From positions 1 through 36,095 of the forward strand of contig JAGRGI010000012.1 of NCBI GenBank assembly GCA_020445565.1: 36,095 nucleotides of DNA. The letters run 5' to 3'. How positions within the stretch are numbered: the stretch's first letter is position 1; every line of letters starts with the position of its first letter. The position numbers and the translations under genes are program-made. The notes below the pieces were generated by a model. That model worked only from the letters and a program-made list of their open reading frames with translations. It was not told where the DNA came from and made no database searches. This document shows, one piece after another, positions 27,281 to 36,095 of this stretch. Source of the stretch: Chromatiales bacterium. GTDB lineage: Bacteria; Pseudomonadota; Gammaproteobacteria; JAGRCI01.

Positions 27281-28555
27281 TCAAGTCGCCTCCAATAATG
27301 AACGCTTGAGCCGGTCCATCCATAACGTCTCCAAGGCGACCGAGGTGACCACGGTCACCAGGACCGCGCTGAGCAGGGTGGCTCCCCAGTGTGTCAGTAG
27401 CGGGTTGTTGTACTGCTGCCCCAGCGCCAGGGGCAGACCCGCCAGGGCCGCGGGCACTACGCCGCGCGGGCCTTCCAAGGCGACGAAAAGGCTTGGTTTC
27501 GGTTTCCATCCGAGGGGCAGCAGCACCGGCAGCACGGACAGGGGGCGAATCAGCACGATGAGCAGCACAGACACGCCGAGGGCAGGAAGCAGGGCCGCGC
27601 TGATCGCCGCCGGCTCCAGGCTGGCGCCGAGGAGCACAAAGATCAGTACCGTCGCCAGGGATGAAGTCAGGTTCTGAAAATCCCGGCTGGAGCCGAGAAA
27701 TTCCTCCACCTGTGCGGCCTGTGCGGCGCTTTCGTGGCGAAAGAAATGACGGTGGTTGCCCATGACGATACCAACCACCGTTGCCACCAGATAACCGGAG
27801 CTGTTCAAGACATCGCCCAGCACGAATCCTCCCAGGGCCACGGAGAGCCCCATGAGCACCGCGAACTCCTCCATGGCAAAGCGCTCAGCCAGCCAGTGGG
27901 TGACTGCGCCCAATACCACACCGAGCACCAGCGCGCTGAGGACGACATAGAGAAAATACAGCACCGTTGCCAGGGGTGTCCCGGCCCAGGTGGCAAGCAT
28001 TTCAACCGGGCGGGCCAGGTCGCTGGAAGGCAGGATCAAGGCAACCAACAGCAGGGTGAGCACGATGCCGAGGGGATCGTTGAAGATCGATTCGGCGACG
28101 ATCAATGTCTCGGTGTCCCGATCGATGGGGCTGAAACGGAACAGCGGGACCAGCGTGGCCGGATCGGTGGCGGAGACGATGGCGCCGAACAGCAGGCCGA
28201 TAAACAAAGGGGCATCGAACAGCCAGCAGAACGCCAGACCGGCCAGCGCTGCCGTGATCAGCAGTCCCAGGGTGTCGAGCAGGAGCACGGTTTTGAGATG
28301 ACGCCGCAGCAGCGGCCATTGAAGGCTTTGGCCTTCGGCGAACAGGATCGCCACTACGCCGAAAACCCGTACCTGATCGAACAAGTGCGCTGCCTGGCGA
28401 TGATCGATGAGTTTCAGTGCCGGACCGGCCAGAATCCCAAGAATCAGCAGCACGGGTACCGTAGAAATGCGGGTGCGATAGTTGAACGCGAAGGCAAGGC
28501 CGCCGAGGGCCAATGTCAGGGCCAGGGTAAAGCTGAGGGTGTCTATCGTGGACAT
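27281..28555 (-). CDS. CPA1-family monovalent cation/proton antiporter
   Basis: A polytopic membrane protein of 424 aa, with about 12 hydrophobic segments, exchanging Na+ or K+ for protons. The conserved functional residues are present: Asp131 in the ATDPATL motif and Asn159-Asp160 in VAESIFNDPLGI, the electroneutral ND pair of CPA1 proteins. A later VALEGPRGVVPAALAGLPLA segment is also typical of NhaP-type carriers. The ATG at 28555 is chosen because the frame upstream to 28600 starts at a TTG and adds 15 residues without membrane character. There is no long cytoplasmic C-terminal domain. The transported ion cannot be decided. Confidence 0.88.
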   Translation of the reverse strand: MSTIDTLSFTLALTLALGGLAFAFNYRTRISTVPVLLILGILAGPALKLIDHRQAAHLFDQVRVFGVVAILFAEGQSLQWPLLRRHLKTVLLLDTLGLLITAALAGLAFCWLFDAPLFIGLLFGAIVSATDPATLVPLFRFSPIDRDTETLIVAESIFNDPLGIVLTLLLVALILPSSDLARPVEMLATWAGTPLATVLYFLYVVLSALVLGVVLGAVTHWLAERFAMEEFAVLMGLSVALGGFVLGDVLNSSGYLVATVVGIVMGNHRHFFRHESAAQAAQVEEFLGSSRDFQNLTSSLATVLIFVLLGASLEPAAISAALLPALGVSVLLIVLIRPLSVLPVLLPLGWKPKPSLFVALEGPRGVVPAALAGLPLALGQQYNNPLLTHWGATLLSAVLVTVVTSVALETLWMDRLKRSLLEAT

Positions 28556-28649
28556 GGTATGGCCTGCCTGAATCGTGTCCAGCGTTTCGAATCCGCTCAA
28601 AGGTTATTTGGAATTCGACGGACTCGATCAAGGGCGAAAAACCGGTGGA

Positions 28650-28669
28650 GCCAGCCCCTGGGGGCTGGC
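28650..28669 (-). terminator. hairpin downstream of dodecin, possible terminator
   Basis: GCCAGCCCC and GGGGCTGGC form a perfect 9-bp inverted repeat around two bases. On the minus strand it lies 54 bases beyond the dodecin stop and is followed after eight bases by a TTTTT tract, so termination is plausible but the spacing is not ideal. Confidence 0.4.
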
Positions 28670-28723
28670 GCGCCAGCCGTTCGCCTGACAGAAGCAGCGT
28701 CCCTTTACGGTCTTTTGACGGTT

Positions 28724-28933
28724 TTAATCGTCGAGCCGAAAGCCGACCTTAATCACCGCCTGGTAGTGGGCGACCTTGCCGCCGACGATGTGGCCACGGG
28801 TCTCGGTGACCTGGAACCATTCCATGTTGTGAACCGTCTTGTGGGCACGGGCCAGGGCATTGGCGATGGCGTCTTCGATGGTGGTGGTCGCCGAGCCGAC
28901 GAGTTCGATGTATTTGTAGACGTGGTCGGACAT
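28724..28933 (-). CDS. dodecin family flavin-binding protein
   Basis: A 69-residue protein that assembles into hollow dodecamers storing or buffering flavin (or related cofactors). The whole sequence fits: MSDHVYKYIELVGSATTTIE, AIANALARAHKTVHNMEWFQ with the flavin-stacking Trp39, and the C-terminal AHYQAVIKVGFRLDD with the conserved Gln. It is monocistronic in appearance, upstream of the antiporter on the same strand with 168 bases between. The 263 bases between dodecin and uvrA hold no gene; they contain small inverted repeats such as TATTGCC/GGCAATA (29044-29050 with 29070-29076). Confidence 0.95.
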   Translation of the reverse strand: MSDHVYKYIELVGSATTTIEDAIANALARAHKTVHNMEWFQVTETRGHIVGGKVAHYQAVIKVGFRLDD

Positions 28934-29196
28934 GGGTTCTCCCGGAGTCAGTTCGATTGATGAATCTTGTTGGGCGGTAACCCCGAGCAGATCCGTGAGG
29001 GCCTACTGTTTTGATGCCGTGGGTGCTGTCAACGGTTACCGGATATTGCCGCCCTCAAGTCGGTGGATGGGCAATAGGCGGTCGATGGGTTGTGCCAACC
29101 CGTATTTCCGCACGCCAGAGTATCAGTATTCTTCCGCTTAAACTCAGACTAAGCGTACCGCCAGGTCAGGATGCCCAACAAGCGCTTGGTTGGACC

Positions 29197-32100
29197 CTAT
29201 GACCTTCGGTGCTGTCGCAGATGCTCGGCCAGAAACCTGCCGGTGTGGGACTTTCGGGTGTTCCTGGCCAGGGTGGTCGGACTGCCCTGGGCAATGATCC
29301 GGCCGCCGGCATCTCCCCCTTCCGGCCCCAGGTCGATAACCCAGTCGGCGGCCGCGATGAGGTCCAGATTGTGTTCGATGACGACCACGCCATGGCCGGC
29401 GTCCACCAGCCGGTGCAGGGTGCCCACCAGGCGGTCCACGTCGGCCATGTGCAGTCCCACGGTGGGTTCGTCGAGCAGATAGAGGGTGGGTTTGACACGG
29501 GCGGACAAGCCGTCGTCACCCGGATGGGCGTCGCCGGCCTTGGCCAGTTCGGTGACCAGCTTGATGCGCTGGGCCTCGCCGCCGGACAGGGTGGAACTGG
29601 CCTGGCCCAGGGTGAGATAACCCAGGCCCACGTCCTGTAACAGTTTCACCGCACGATGGACGCTCGGGTGGAAGTGGAAGAAGTCCACCGCCTCGTCCAC
29701 GTCCATGGTGAGCACCTGGCCGATGTCCCTGTCCTTGAAGCGTACCGCTCGCGTTTCCGCGTTGAAGCGGCTGCCGTGGCAGGTGTCGCAGGGTACGCGC
29801 ACGTCGGGCAGAAAGCTCATCTCCATGCGGATCTCTCCTTGACCGTCGCACGTGTCGCAGCGACCGCCCTTGACGTTGAACGAGAATCGCCCCGGCCCCC
29901 AGCCGCGCAGGCGGGCCTCCTCGGTGCCGGCGTAGAGTTTGCGGATGGCATCCCAGAAACCGATGTAGGTGGCGGGGCAGGAGCGTGGCGTCTTGCCGAT
30001 AGGGGTTTGGTCCACCTCCAACACCCGGCCCAGATGTTCCCAGCCGTCCATGGCGTGGCAGCCCTGGAGCGTGTCCTCGCCCTTGCGTCCCAACCGCCCG
30101 TGCAGATTGCGGTAAAGGACCTCGCGGATCAGCGTGCTCTTGCCGCTGCCGCTCACCCCGGTGACGGCGACCAGACGCCCCAGGGGCAGATCCAGGTCGA
30201 CCTGCTTCAGGTTGTTGGCGTGGGCGCCGCGTACCTTGAGCGTGGGCAGGTCTTTCATGGGGCGGCGTGGGCGAACGCTCCCGCTCTGGGCGCCGCTCAG
30301 CCAGCGGCCGGTAATCGATGCCGGGTTTTGGAGCAGATCCTCGACCTTGCCGGTGGCGATGATCTCGCCGCCACGAACGCCGGCGCCGGGTCCGAGATCC
30401 ACCACGTAGTCGGCCTCGCGGATGGTGTCTTCGTCGTGTTCGACCACGATCACGGTGTTGCCCTTGCGTTCCAGGTCGCGCAGGGTGGCGATCAGGCGGC
30501 GGTTGTCGCGGGGATGCAGGCCGATGGTCGGCTCGTCCAGCACGTAACAGACGCCTTGCAGATTGGAGCCGAGCTGCGCCGCCAGACGTATGCGCTGGGC
30601 CTCGCCGCCGGACAGGGACGGCGCGCCCCGATCCAGGGTGAGGTAACCCAGCCCCACCTGACGCAAAAAGCCGATTCGGGAGCGCAGCTCGGCCAGCAGG
30701 TCGGTGCCGATGGCGGCCTCGCGGCTGTCCAGTTGCAGGTTTTCCAGCCAGTGCAGGGTGGCGTCTACGCTGCGCTCGCCGAGTTGGGCGATGGACTCTT
30801 CCCGAAAGCGTACCGCCAGTGCCTCCGGGCGCAGGCGCCGGCCTTGGCAGGCGGGGCAGGTGTGAGCCTGTTCGGTCTCGGTCCAGGCGCTCTCCTCGCC
30901 GCTCTGCTCGGCGTCGAAGCCGGGCAATACCTCGCCGGTGCCATAACAGACGGGGCACCAGCCGTGACGGGAGTTGTAGGAGAACAGGCGCGGATCCGGC
31001 TCGTCGAAACCCTTGCCGCAGCCGGGGCAGGCGCGCAGCCGCGAGTAGACCGCCTCGCCCGCCTTGGACAGTACCCTCACCACACCCTTGCCCTGGTCAA
31101 GGGCCTGATCGAGTTGTGCCCGCAGCGCGTCTTCGGCGGTGGGTTTCACATGGATGGGGGACAGCGGCAGTTCGATGTGATGATCCTGGTAGCGGTCCAG
31201 GGTCGGCCAGGGTTTGGTGGGCAGCCATTCGCCGTCCACTCGCAGGCGTTCATGGCCCTGCTTGGCCAGGCGCTGGGCCAGTTGCCGGTACACGCCCTTG
31301 CGTCCCCGCACCAGCGGAACCAGCAGCTCGACCTGTTCGCCGTTGTGCTGGCGCATCAGCCGGTCGGCAATGGCGTCGGCGGAGAGGGGTTCGATGGGCA
31401 GCTCGCAGTCCGGGCAGTATTGCGTGCCGAGCCGAACGTAGAGCAGGCGTAGAAAATGATGGATCTCGGTCAGCGTGGCGACGGTGCTCTTGCGGCCGCC
31501 ACGGCTGGTGCGTTGTTCGATGGCCACCGTGGGCGGCAGGCCGCTGACGCTGTCCACATCCGGCCGGGCGGCGGGTTGCACGAACTGGCGGGCATAGGCG
31601 TTGAGGGATTCCAGATAGCGGCGCTGGCCTTCGGCGAACAGGATGTCGAAGGCCAGGGTGCTTTTGCCGCTGCCGGACAGGCCGGTGACCACGATGAAGC
31701 CCTCGCGGGGCAGGCTGATGTCGATCTCTTTGAGGTTGTGCTCGCGGGCGTGCCGTACCTCGATGGTCTCCGGCGGTTCGGCGCCGTCGTCCGGGCGGGA
31801 CTCGGCGAACAGGGGCAACGAAGTCTCGCCCAGGTCTGCCAGCGACCGTCGATAGTCGGCCAGCGCCTTGCCGGTGTGGCTTTGCCGGTAACGGGAAAGC
31901 TCGGCGGGCGTGCCGGCGAAAACCAGCCGGCCACCGGCCTCGCCGCCCTCCGGCCCCAGGTCGATGACCCAGTCGGCGGCGCCGATGACGTCCAGGTTGT
32001 GTTCGATCACCAGTAGGCTGTGGCCGCGGGACAGCAGGCGGTCGAAGGCAGACAGCAGGCGCGCGATGTCGTCGAAATGCAGGCCGGTGGTGGGCTCGTC

Positions 32101-34611
32101 GAACAGGAACAGCTTGGGTTCCTCGCCCTTGCGCCCGGATTGGGCCAGGTGACCGGCCAGCTTCAGACGCTGGCCCTCGCCGCCGGAAAGCGTCGGCACG
32201 CTTTGGCCCAGGGCGAGATAGCCAAGCCCTACCTCCACCAGCGGTTGCAGGGCGCGGACCACGGCGCTCTCCTGCCGGAAATAGGCCAGGGCTTCATCCA
32301 CCGTCATGTCGAGTACATCGGCCACGTTGGGTCCGTCGCCGTTCAGGCCGATCTCCAGGATCTGGGGACGGTAACGCCTGCCGTCGCAGTCCGGGCAGCG
32401 CAGGTAGACATCGCTGAGGAACTGCATCTCCACGTGTTCGAAGCCGTTGCCGCCGCAACTGGGGCAGCGCCCCTTGCCGCTGTTGAAGCTGAAGGTGCCG
32501 GCGGTGTAGCCCCGTTCCTTGGCCTCGCTCTGGCGGGCAAAGACCTTACGGATGGCGTCCCAGGCGCCCACGTAACTGGCGGGTGTGGAGCGGGTGGTGC
32601 GGCCGATGGGGGACTGATCGACCAGGATTACGTCGCTGAGGTCTTCCCAGCCTGTTATGGACTGAAACCCGCCGGGTGTTTCCAGCGGCCGCCCCAGGGC
32701 CTGACGCAGACCGAAGTAGAGGATCTCCTGCAACAAGGTGGATTTGCCGGAGCCGCTCACGCCGCTGAGGCAGACCAGCCGTTGCAGCGGGATGTCCACG
32801 TCCAGACCATGCAGATTGTGCTGGCGGGCGCCGCGTATGCGCAGGGCAGGGTGTTTACTGCCCGGATTTTCCAGACGGGTTCGGATCGCGTCCAGGCGCT
32901 TGCTGCCGGCCAGGTAGGCGCCGGTGAGGGAATCGGTCGCTTTCGCCAGTGCGGCCGGTGGTCCGTTGAACAGTAAGCGACCGCCGGCCGCGCCCGGACC
33001 GGGACCCATGTCGAGGATGCGATCGGCGCCCAGCATGAGTTGCGGATCGTGCTCCACCACCAACAGGCTGTTGCCGGCATCGCGCAGGCGGCGCAGGATG
33101 CCGCTGAGTCGCTCGATGTCGCGGGGGTGCAGGCCGATGCTGGGCTCGTCCAAGACGAACAGGGTGTTCACCAGGGCACTGCCGAGCGCCGTGGTCAGGT
33201 TGATGCGCTGTACTTCGCCGCCGGAGAGGGTGCGGGACTGCCGGTCCAGGGTCAGGTAGCTCAGGCCGACGTCGCGCAGATACGTCAGGCGGGCGCGAAT
33301 CTCGCTCAACAGGCGTTCGGCGGCCTCGTCGTAGGGGGCCGGCAGCCGCAGCTCTTCGAAAAACGCCCGGCCGTCGTCGATGGACAGAGCCAACGTTTCG
33401 GCGATGTTGTGCTCACCGATGCGCCACAAGAGCGAATCGGGTTTCAGGCGCGCGCCGTGGCAGGCGGGGCAGGGGTCGTAGGAACGGTAGCGCGACAACA
33501 GCACGCGCACGTGCATCTTGTAGCTCTTGGTCTGCAACCAGTCGAAGAAGCGCTGCGCCCCATACCAGACGCCATCGTCCCAGTCGCCTTCGCCGTCGAT
33601 CACCCATTGGCGTTGCTGCTCGTCGAGATCGCGCCAGGGCACATCCAGGGGCACGCCGCGTTTTTTGGCGAAACGCATCAGATCCGCCTGACATTCGTAG
33701 TAGCTGTCGGTCTGCCAGGGTTTGATGGCGCCGTCGGCGAGGCTCAGGGTGGTGTCCGGTATTACTTGGTGGTAATCGACGCCCATCACCCGACCGAACC
33801 CCCGGCAGGTTTCACAGGCCCCTACCGGAGAGTTGAAGGAGAAGTGATTGGGCGTGGCGTCCTGGTAATGACGGTCGCAGTCGGGGCAGTGCAGGCCGGT
33901 GGACCAGCGCCAGGGGGTGCCGGGGTTTCCATCGTCATCCAGCGGCCAGACGTTGACCCGGCCATTGCCGTGCAACAAGGCCGCCTCCAGGCTCTCGGCG
34001 ATACGGTCGGCGCGTTCTGGTTCCACCCGCAGGCGATCCTGCACTACCTCCAGGCGGTCGCCGCTCTCGTGCAGGATGCGGGTGTATCCCTGGCGGGCAA
34101 GCTGTTCCCTGATCGCCTCCTGGCCGCGTTTTCCCACCGCCGGCAAGGTGAAGGTGATGGCGACCCGTTGTCCCGACGCCTTCTCCAGCAAGTCGGCGCG
34201 GGCCGATTCGGGCGTGTCGCGGCGCACAGGGCGGCCGCAGCCACCGCAGTACAGCCGGGCCACCCGGGCAAACAGCAGCTTCAGGTGGTCGTTCAGCTCC
34301 GTCATGGTGCCGACGGTCGAACGGGAGGTGCGCACCGGATTGGTCTGGTCGATGGCGATGGCTGGCGGGATGCCGATGACCGAGTCCACCTGGGGTCGGT
34401 CCATGCGATCGAGGAATTGGCGGGCGTAGGGTGAGAAGGTCTCCACGTAGCGCCGCTGGCCTTCGGCGTAGACGGTATCGAAGGCCAGTGACGACTTGCC
34501 GGAGCCGCTCACCCCGGTGATGACGATCCACTCCCGAAGGGGGAGGTCGATATCGAGGTTTTTGAGGTTGTTCTGGCGGGCGCCGCGAATGCGGATGAAG
34601 TTGCGGTACAT
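29197..34611 (-). CDS. uvrA: tandem (double-length) excinuclease ABC subunit UvrA
   Basis: DNA damage-recognition ATPase of nucleotide excision repair. At 1804 aa it is about twice normal UvrA (about 940 aa), because two whole UvrA units are joined in frame. Unit 1 is residues 1 to about 925, unit 2 about 940 to 1804, with an acidic linker near [14 protein letters not shown]. There are four Walker A motifs: GVSGSGKSS (about 33), GVSGSGKST (about 618), GLSGSGKST (about 977) and GVSGSGKST (about 1484). Each has its signature ([32 protein letters not shown]) and Walker B ([52 protein letters not shown]). Zinc-binding CXXC pairs occur in both units (CGGC, CPDC, CETC, CPAC, CPSC; CPDC, CPGC, CPVC, CPAC, CDTC). 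A similar doubled UvrA is known in Chlamydia. The ATG at 34611 begins the family sequence; no ribosome site is visible, but a hairpin precedes it. The upstream gene on this strand is the aminotransferase; uvrB is divergent beyond it. Confidence 0.95.
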   Translation of the reverse strand: MYRNFIRIRGARQNNLKNLDIDLPLREWIVITGVSGSGKSSLAFDTVYAEGQRRYVETFSPYARQFLDRMDRPQVDSVIGIPPAIAIDQTNPVRTSRSTVGTMTELNDHLKLLFARVARLYCGGCGRPVRRDTPESARADLLEKASGQRVAITFTLPAVGKRGQEAIREQLARQGYTRILHESGDRLEVVQDRLRVEPERADRIAESLEAALLHGNGRVNVWPLDDDGNPGTPWRWSTGLHCPDCDRHYQDATPNHFSFNSPVGACETCRGFGRVMGVDYHQVIPDTTLSLADGAIKPWQTDSYYECQADLMRFAKKRGVPLDVPWRDLDEQQRQWVIDGEGDWDDGVWYGAQRFFDWLQTKSYKMHVRVLLSRYRSYDPCPACHGARLKPDSLLWRIGEHNIAETLALSIDDGRAFFEELRLPAPYDEAAERLLSEIRARLTYLRDVGLSYLTLDRQSRTLSGGEVQRINLTTALGSALVNTLFVLDEPSIGLHPRDIERLSGILRRLRDAGNSLLVVEHDPQLMLGADRILDMGPGPGAAGGRLLFNGPPAALAKATDSLTGAYLAGSKRLDAIRTRLENPGSKHPALRIRGARQHNLHGLDVDIPLQRLVCLSGVSGSGKSTLLQEILYFGLRQALGRPLETPGGFQSITGWEDLSDVILVDQSPIGRTTRSTPASYVGAWDAIRKVFARQSEAKERGYTAGTFSFNSGKGRCPSCGGNGFEHVEMQFLSDVYLRCPDCDGRRYRPQILEIGLNGDGPNVADVLDMTVDEALAYFRQESAVVRALQPLVEVGLGYLALGQSVPTLSGGEGQRLKLAGHLAQSGRKGEEPKLFLFDEPTTGLHFDDIARLLSAFDRLLSRGHSLLVIEHNLDVIGAADWVIDLGPEGGEAGGRLVFAGTPAELSRYRQSHTGKALADYRRSLADLGETSLPLFAESRPDDGAEPPETIEVRHAREHNLKEIDISLPREGFIVVTGLSGSGKSTLAFDILFAEGQRRYLESLNAYARQFVQPAARPDVDSVSGLPPTVAIEQRTSRGGRKSTVATLTEIHHFLRLLYVRLGTQYCPDCELPIEPLSADAIADRLMRQHNGEQVELLVPLVRGRKGVYRQLAQRLAKQGHERLRVDGEWLPTKPWPTLDRYQDHHIELPLSPIHVKPTAEDALRAQLDQALDQGKGVVRVLSKAGEAVYSRLRACPGCGKGFDEPDPRLFSYNSRHGWCPVCYGTGEVLPGFDAEQSGEESAWTETEQAHTCPACQGRRLRPEALAVRFREESIAQLGERSVDATLHWLENLQLDSREAAIGTDLLAELRSRIGFLRQVGLGYLTLDRGAPSLSGGEAQRIRLAAQLGSNLQGVCYVLDEPTIGLHPRDNRRLIATLRDLERKGNTVIVVEHDEDTIREADYVVDLGPGAGVRGGEIIATGKVEDLLQNPASITGRWLSGAQSGSVRPRRPMKDLPTLKVRGAHANNLKQVDLDLPLGRLVAVTGVSGSGKSTLIREVLYRNLHGRLGRKGEDTLQGCHAMDGWEHLGRVLEVDQTPIGKTPRSCPATYIGFWDAIRKLYAGTEEARLRGWGPGRFSFNVKGGRCDTCDGQGEIRMEMSFLPDVRVPCDTCHGSRFNAETRAVRFKDRDIGQVLTMDVDEAVDFFHFHPSVHRAVKLLQDVGLGYLTLGQASSTLSGGEAQRIKLVTELAKAGDAHPGDDGLSARVKPTLYLLDEPTVGLHMADVDRLVGTLHRLVDAGHGVVVIEHNLDLIAAADWVIDLGPEGGDAGGRIIAQGSPTTLARNTRKSHTGRFLAEHLRQHRRS

Positions 34612-34620
34612 GCTGTATTT

Positions 34621-34645
34621 CGAGCCCGGTTTTGGGCCAGGCTCG
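34621..34645 (-). promoter_or_regulatory. hairpin between aminotransferase and uvrA
   Basis: In the transcript CGAGCCTGG pairs with CCGGGCTCG (nine pairs, one of them U-G) around CCCAAAA. It ends nine bases before the uvrA ATG and has no U tract, so it is more likely a translational or processing element than a terminator. Confidence 0.45.
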
Positions 34646-34657
34646 AAGCGCGCCGAC

Positions 34658-35839
34658 TCAGCCCCCGACCGCCGCGGCCAGGCGTTGCAGGGCCTTCTCC
34701 AGGTTATCCATGCCGGTGGCGATGGACAGCCGCACATGGCCGGGTGCGCCGAAGGCGGAGCCCGGTACCAGGGCGACACCGGCTTTGGTGATGAGGTGCT
34801 CGGCCAGCGAGACGTCGTCGTTCACGCCGTCCATGTCCTCGATCATCCTGGTTACCCTGGGGAAGCAGTAGAAGGTGCCGTCGGTGGGCAGGCACTCGAC
34901 GCCGGGGATGGCGTTGAGGGTGCGGACCACGAAGTCGTGTCTGCCCTTGAAGGCGTGCACCATCTCCGCAATGAAATCCTGCGGACCCTCCAGCGCCGCC
35001 TGGGCTGCCACCTGGGAGATCGAGGTGGGGTTGGAGGTGCTTTGGGACTGGATTTTCTTCATGGCCTTGATGATGGCGGTGGGTCCGCCGGCATAGCCGA
35101 TGCGCCAGCCAGTCATCGAGTAGGCTTTGGACACGCCGTTCAACACCAGCGTCCGGTCTTCCAGATCGGGACAGGCGTTGAGGATGTTGGCGAAGGTACC
35201 CTCGCGCCAAAGGATATGCTCGTACATATCGTCGGTGGCCACGACCACGTGCGGGTGACGCAGCAGGACTTCGCCCAGTTTCTCCAGTTCGTGGCGGCTG
35301 TAGGCAACACCGGTGGGGTTGGATGGGCTGTTGATCACCACCAGGCGGGTACGGGAGGTGATGGCGGACGCCAGTTGTTCGGCGGTGATTTTGAAGTCCT
35401 GTCCCTGGTCCGCGAGCACCGTGACTGGCTTGCCGCCGGCCAGCAGCACCATGTCCGGGTAGGAGACCCAGTAGGGCGCCGGTATCACCACTTCATCGCC
35501 AGGATTGATCAGGGCTTGGCAGAGGTTGAAAAAGCTTTGTTTGCCGCCGCAGGAGACTAGGATTTGATCCGGGTTGAAGCGGTGGCCGTTATCGCGGGCG
35601 AACTTGTCGATGATGGCCTTTTTCAGTTGCGGGGTGCCGTCCACCGCCGTGTAGCGGGTGAAGCCGTCGTGGATCGCCTTGATGGCGGCCTCTTTAATGT
35701 GCTCGGGGGTGCCGAAGTCGGGCTCACCGGCGCCCAGGCCGATGACATCCTTGCCGGCGGCACGCATCTCGGCGGCGCGATTGGTGACCGCCAGCGTGGG
35801 CGAGGGCTTGATGGATTGGACGCGATCGGAGAGCTGCAC
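34658..35839 (-). CDS. class I aminotransferase, aspartate aminotransferase type
   Basis: PLP enzyme of 393 aa in fold type I, of the AspB/AAT Ib subgroup; the likely reaction is aspartate plus 2-oxoglutarate to oxaloacetate plus glutamate, though related enzymes also use prephenate or aromatic amino acids. The Schiff-base lysine is Lys238 in [19 protein letters not shown]. Other landmarks are [13 protein letters not shown] near the N-terminus, the ligand segment [15 protein letters not shown], and the phosphate/carboxylate Arg in GHVRLSIAT near the C-terminus. It starts at 35839 and is divergent from uvrB; this neighbour pair is common in gammaproteobacteria. uvrA lies 46 bases downstream on the same strand. 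Confidence 0.93.
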   Translation of the reverse strand: MQLSDRVQSIKPSPTLAVTNRAAEMRAAGKDVIGLGAGEPDFGTPEHIKEAAIKAIHDGFTRYTAVDGTPQLKKAIIDKFARDNGHRFNPDQILVSCGGKQSFFNLCQALINPGDEVVIPAPYWVSYPDMVLLAGGKPVTVLADQGQDFKITAEQLASAITSRTRLVVINSPSNPTGVAYSRHELEKLGEVLLRHPHVVVATDDMYEHILWREGTFANILNACPDLEDRTLVLNGVSKAYSMTGWRIGYAGGPTAIIKAMKKIQSQSTSNPTSISQVAAQAALEGPQDFIAEMVHAFKGRHDFVVRTLNAIPGVECLPTDGTFYCFPRVTRMIEDMDGVNDDVSLAEHLITKAGVALVPGSAFGAPGHVRLSIATGMDNLEKALQRLAAAVGG

Positions 35840-35880
35840 GGTCGGATAACCCTAAACTGGACGGTACCGAAATGGGTGTG

Positions 35881-35909
35881 TGCCCGGTGAAGAATGGGAC
35901 GACCGGGCA
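35881..35909. promoter_or_regulatory. perfect dyad in the aminotransferase-uvrB divergent promoter region
   Basis: TGCCCGGT (35881-35888) and ACCGGGCA (35902-35909) are perfect inverted copies, 21 bases from start to start (two helical turns), which suits a dimeric regulator. TACAAT (35919-35924), ten bases beyond, is a possible -10 box for uvrB. It does not resemble the LexA box CTGT-N8-ACAG. Confidence 0.5.
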
Positions 35910-35953
35910 AGGTACGCATACAATAAACAATTTGCATCTATCGAACTAGGCTC

Positions 35954-36095
35954 GTGGGCAATCCATTTAAGCTTTATTCACAGTTTTCCGCTTCGGGCGA
36001 TCAACCTGCCGCCATCGCCCAGCTGGTCGAGGGTTTACAGGCCGGCGAGGCGGGCATGACTCTGCTCGGTGTGACCGGCTCGGGCAAGACCTTCA
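35954..36095 (+). CDS. uvrB: excinuclease ABC subunit UvrB, 5' part only
   Basis: The first 47 codons of UvrB, cut by the window end. The N-terminus (from GTG at 35954) reads [20 protein letters not shown] and then [20 protein letters not shown], ending in TGSGKTF, the Walker A motif unique in position and sequence to UvrB. An in-frame stop lies upstream at 35924, with no ATG between, supporting the GTG. UvrB is the helicase-like partner that UvrA loads on damaged DNA. It is transcribed divergently from the aminotransferase-uvrA pair. No strong ribosome site is visible. Confidence 0.93.
   Translation, partial: MGNPFKLYSQFSASGDQPAAIAQLVEGLQAGEAGMTLLGVTGSGKTF

Noticed and set aside
29169..29190. 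Inverted repeat CCAAC/GTTGG around AAGCGCTT after uvrA as terminator
   Set aside because: No T tract follows on the minus strand and the stem is short and imperfect.
29656..34434. Long plus-strand frames of up to 598 codons opposite uvrA
   Set aside because: They mirror the codon bias of the GC-rich uvrA strand and have no recognisable domain; uvrA is certain.
35840..35953. LexA operator for uvrB
   Set aside because: No CTGT-N8-ACAG match was found in the divergent region; only the different dyad at 35881-35909.

Overview
The window is 36 kb of GC-rich, densely coded chromosome from a Gram-negative gammaproteobacterium. The evidence is a lipid A gene cluster, BaeSR-type regulators, a type I-E CRISPR-Cas locus very close to that of E. 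coli, and gammaproteobacterial versions of purE, tsaC, fbp, aspC and uvrB. The class I fructose-bisphosphatase and dodecin would fit a Chromatiales-like (sulfur-oxidising or autotrophic) lineage, but that placement is inference. No tRNA, rRNA or insertion sequence was seen.

Layout. (1) 1-3.2 kb: pterin-4a-carbinolamine dehydratase (phhB), then a membrane PAS hybrid histidine kinase. (2) 3.4-6.6 kb: the tightly packed fabZ-lpxA-lpxB-rnhB run (acyl-ACP dehydratase, lipid A synthesis, RNase HII) and a small conserved protein. (3) 6.85-10.96 kb: topA with a Lys/Ala-rich histone-like tail, purE, tsaC, and a convergent flavodoxin-fold quinone reductase. (4) 10.96-11.63 kb: a gene-free region that contains a sigma-54 type promoter, about 245 nt of consecutive strong hairpins and an intrinsic terminator. 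I read this as an unrecognised structured small RNA gene. (5) 11.63-21.2 kb: a complete type I-E locus, cas3-cas8e-cas11-cas7e-cas5e-cas6e-cas1e-cas2e, with a leader carrying an IHF consensus and 12 full repeats plus one degenerate terminal repeat. cas1e carries a one-base deletion that breaks its frame. Interference genes look intact; adaptation looks disabled unless the base is a sequencing error. (6) 21.5-22.8 kb: a histidine phosphatase and a molybdate permease (modB) with no modA or modC beside it. (7) 22.8-25.7 kb, minus strand: a secreted five-EF-hand protein, a BaeS-like kinase with a very proline-rich periplasmic insert, and a BaeR-like regulator, arranged as one operon. (8) 25.9-28.9 kb: fructose-1,6-bisphosphatase with a strong terminator, a CPA1 cation/proton antiporter, and dodecin. 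(9) 29.2-36.1 kb: a double-length UvrA (1804 aa, two complete UvrA units in one chain), an aspartate-type aminotransferase upstream on the same strand, and the start of divergent uvrB, cut by the window edge, with a perfect dyad between the two promoters.

How the parts fit. UvrA and UvrB act together in nucleotide excision repair and share a regulatory neighbourhood. Cas proteins and the array form one interference system. The BaeSR regulators lie about 1.4 kb beyond the array. In E. coli, BaeSR has been linked both to cas-dependent silencing and to tungstate response, so its closeness here to CRISPR-Cas and modB is suggestive but unproven.

The strongest candidates for something new are the sigma-54 associated structured RNA just upstream of cas3, the tandem UvrA, and the EF-hand/proline-rich sensor operon.
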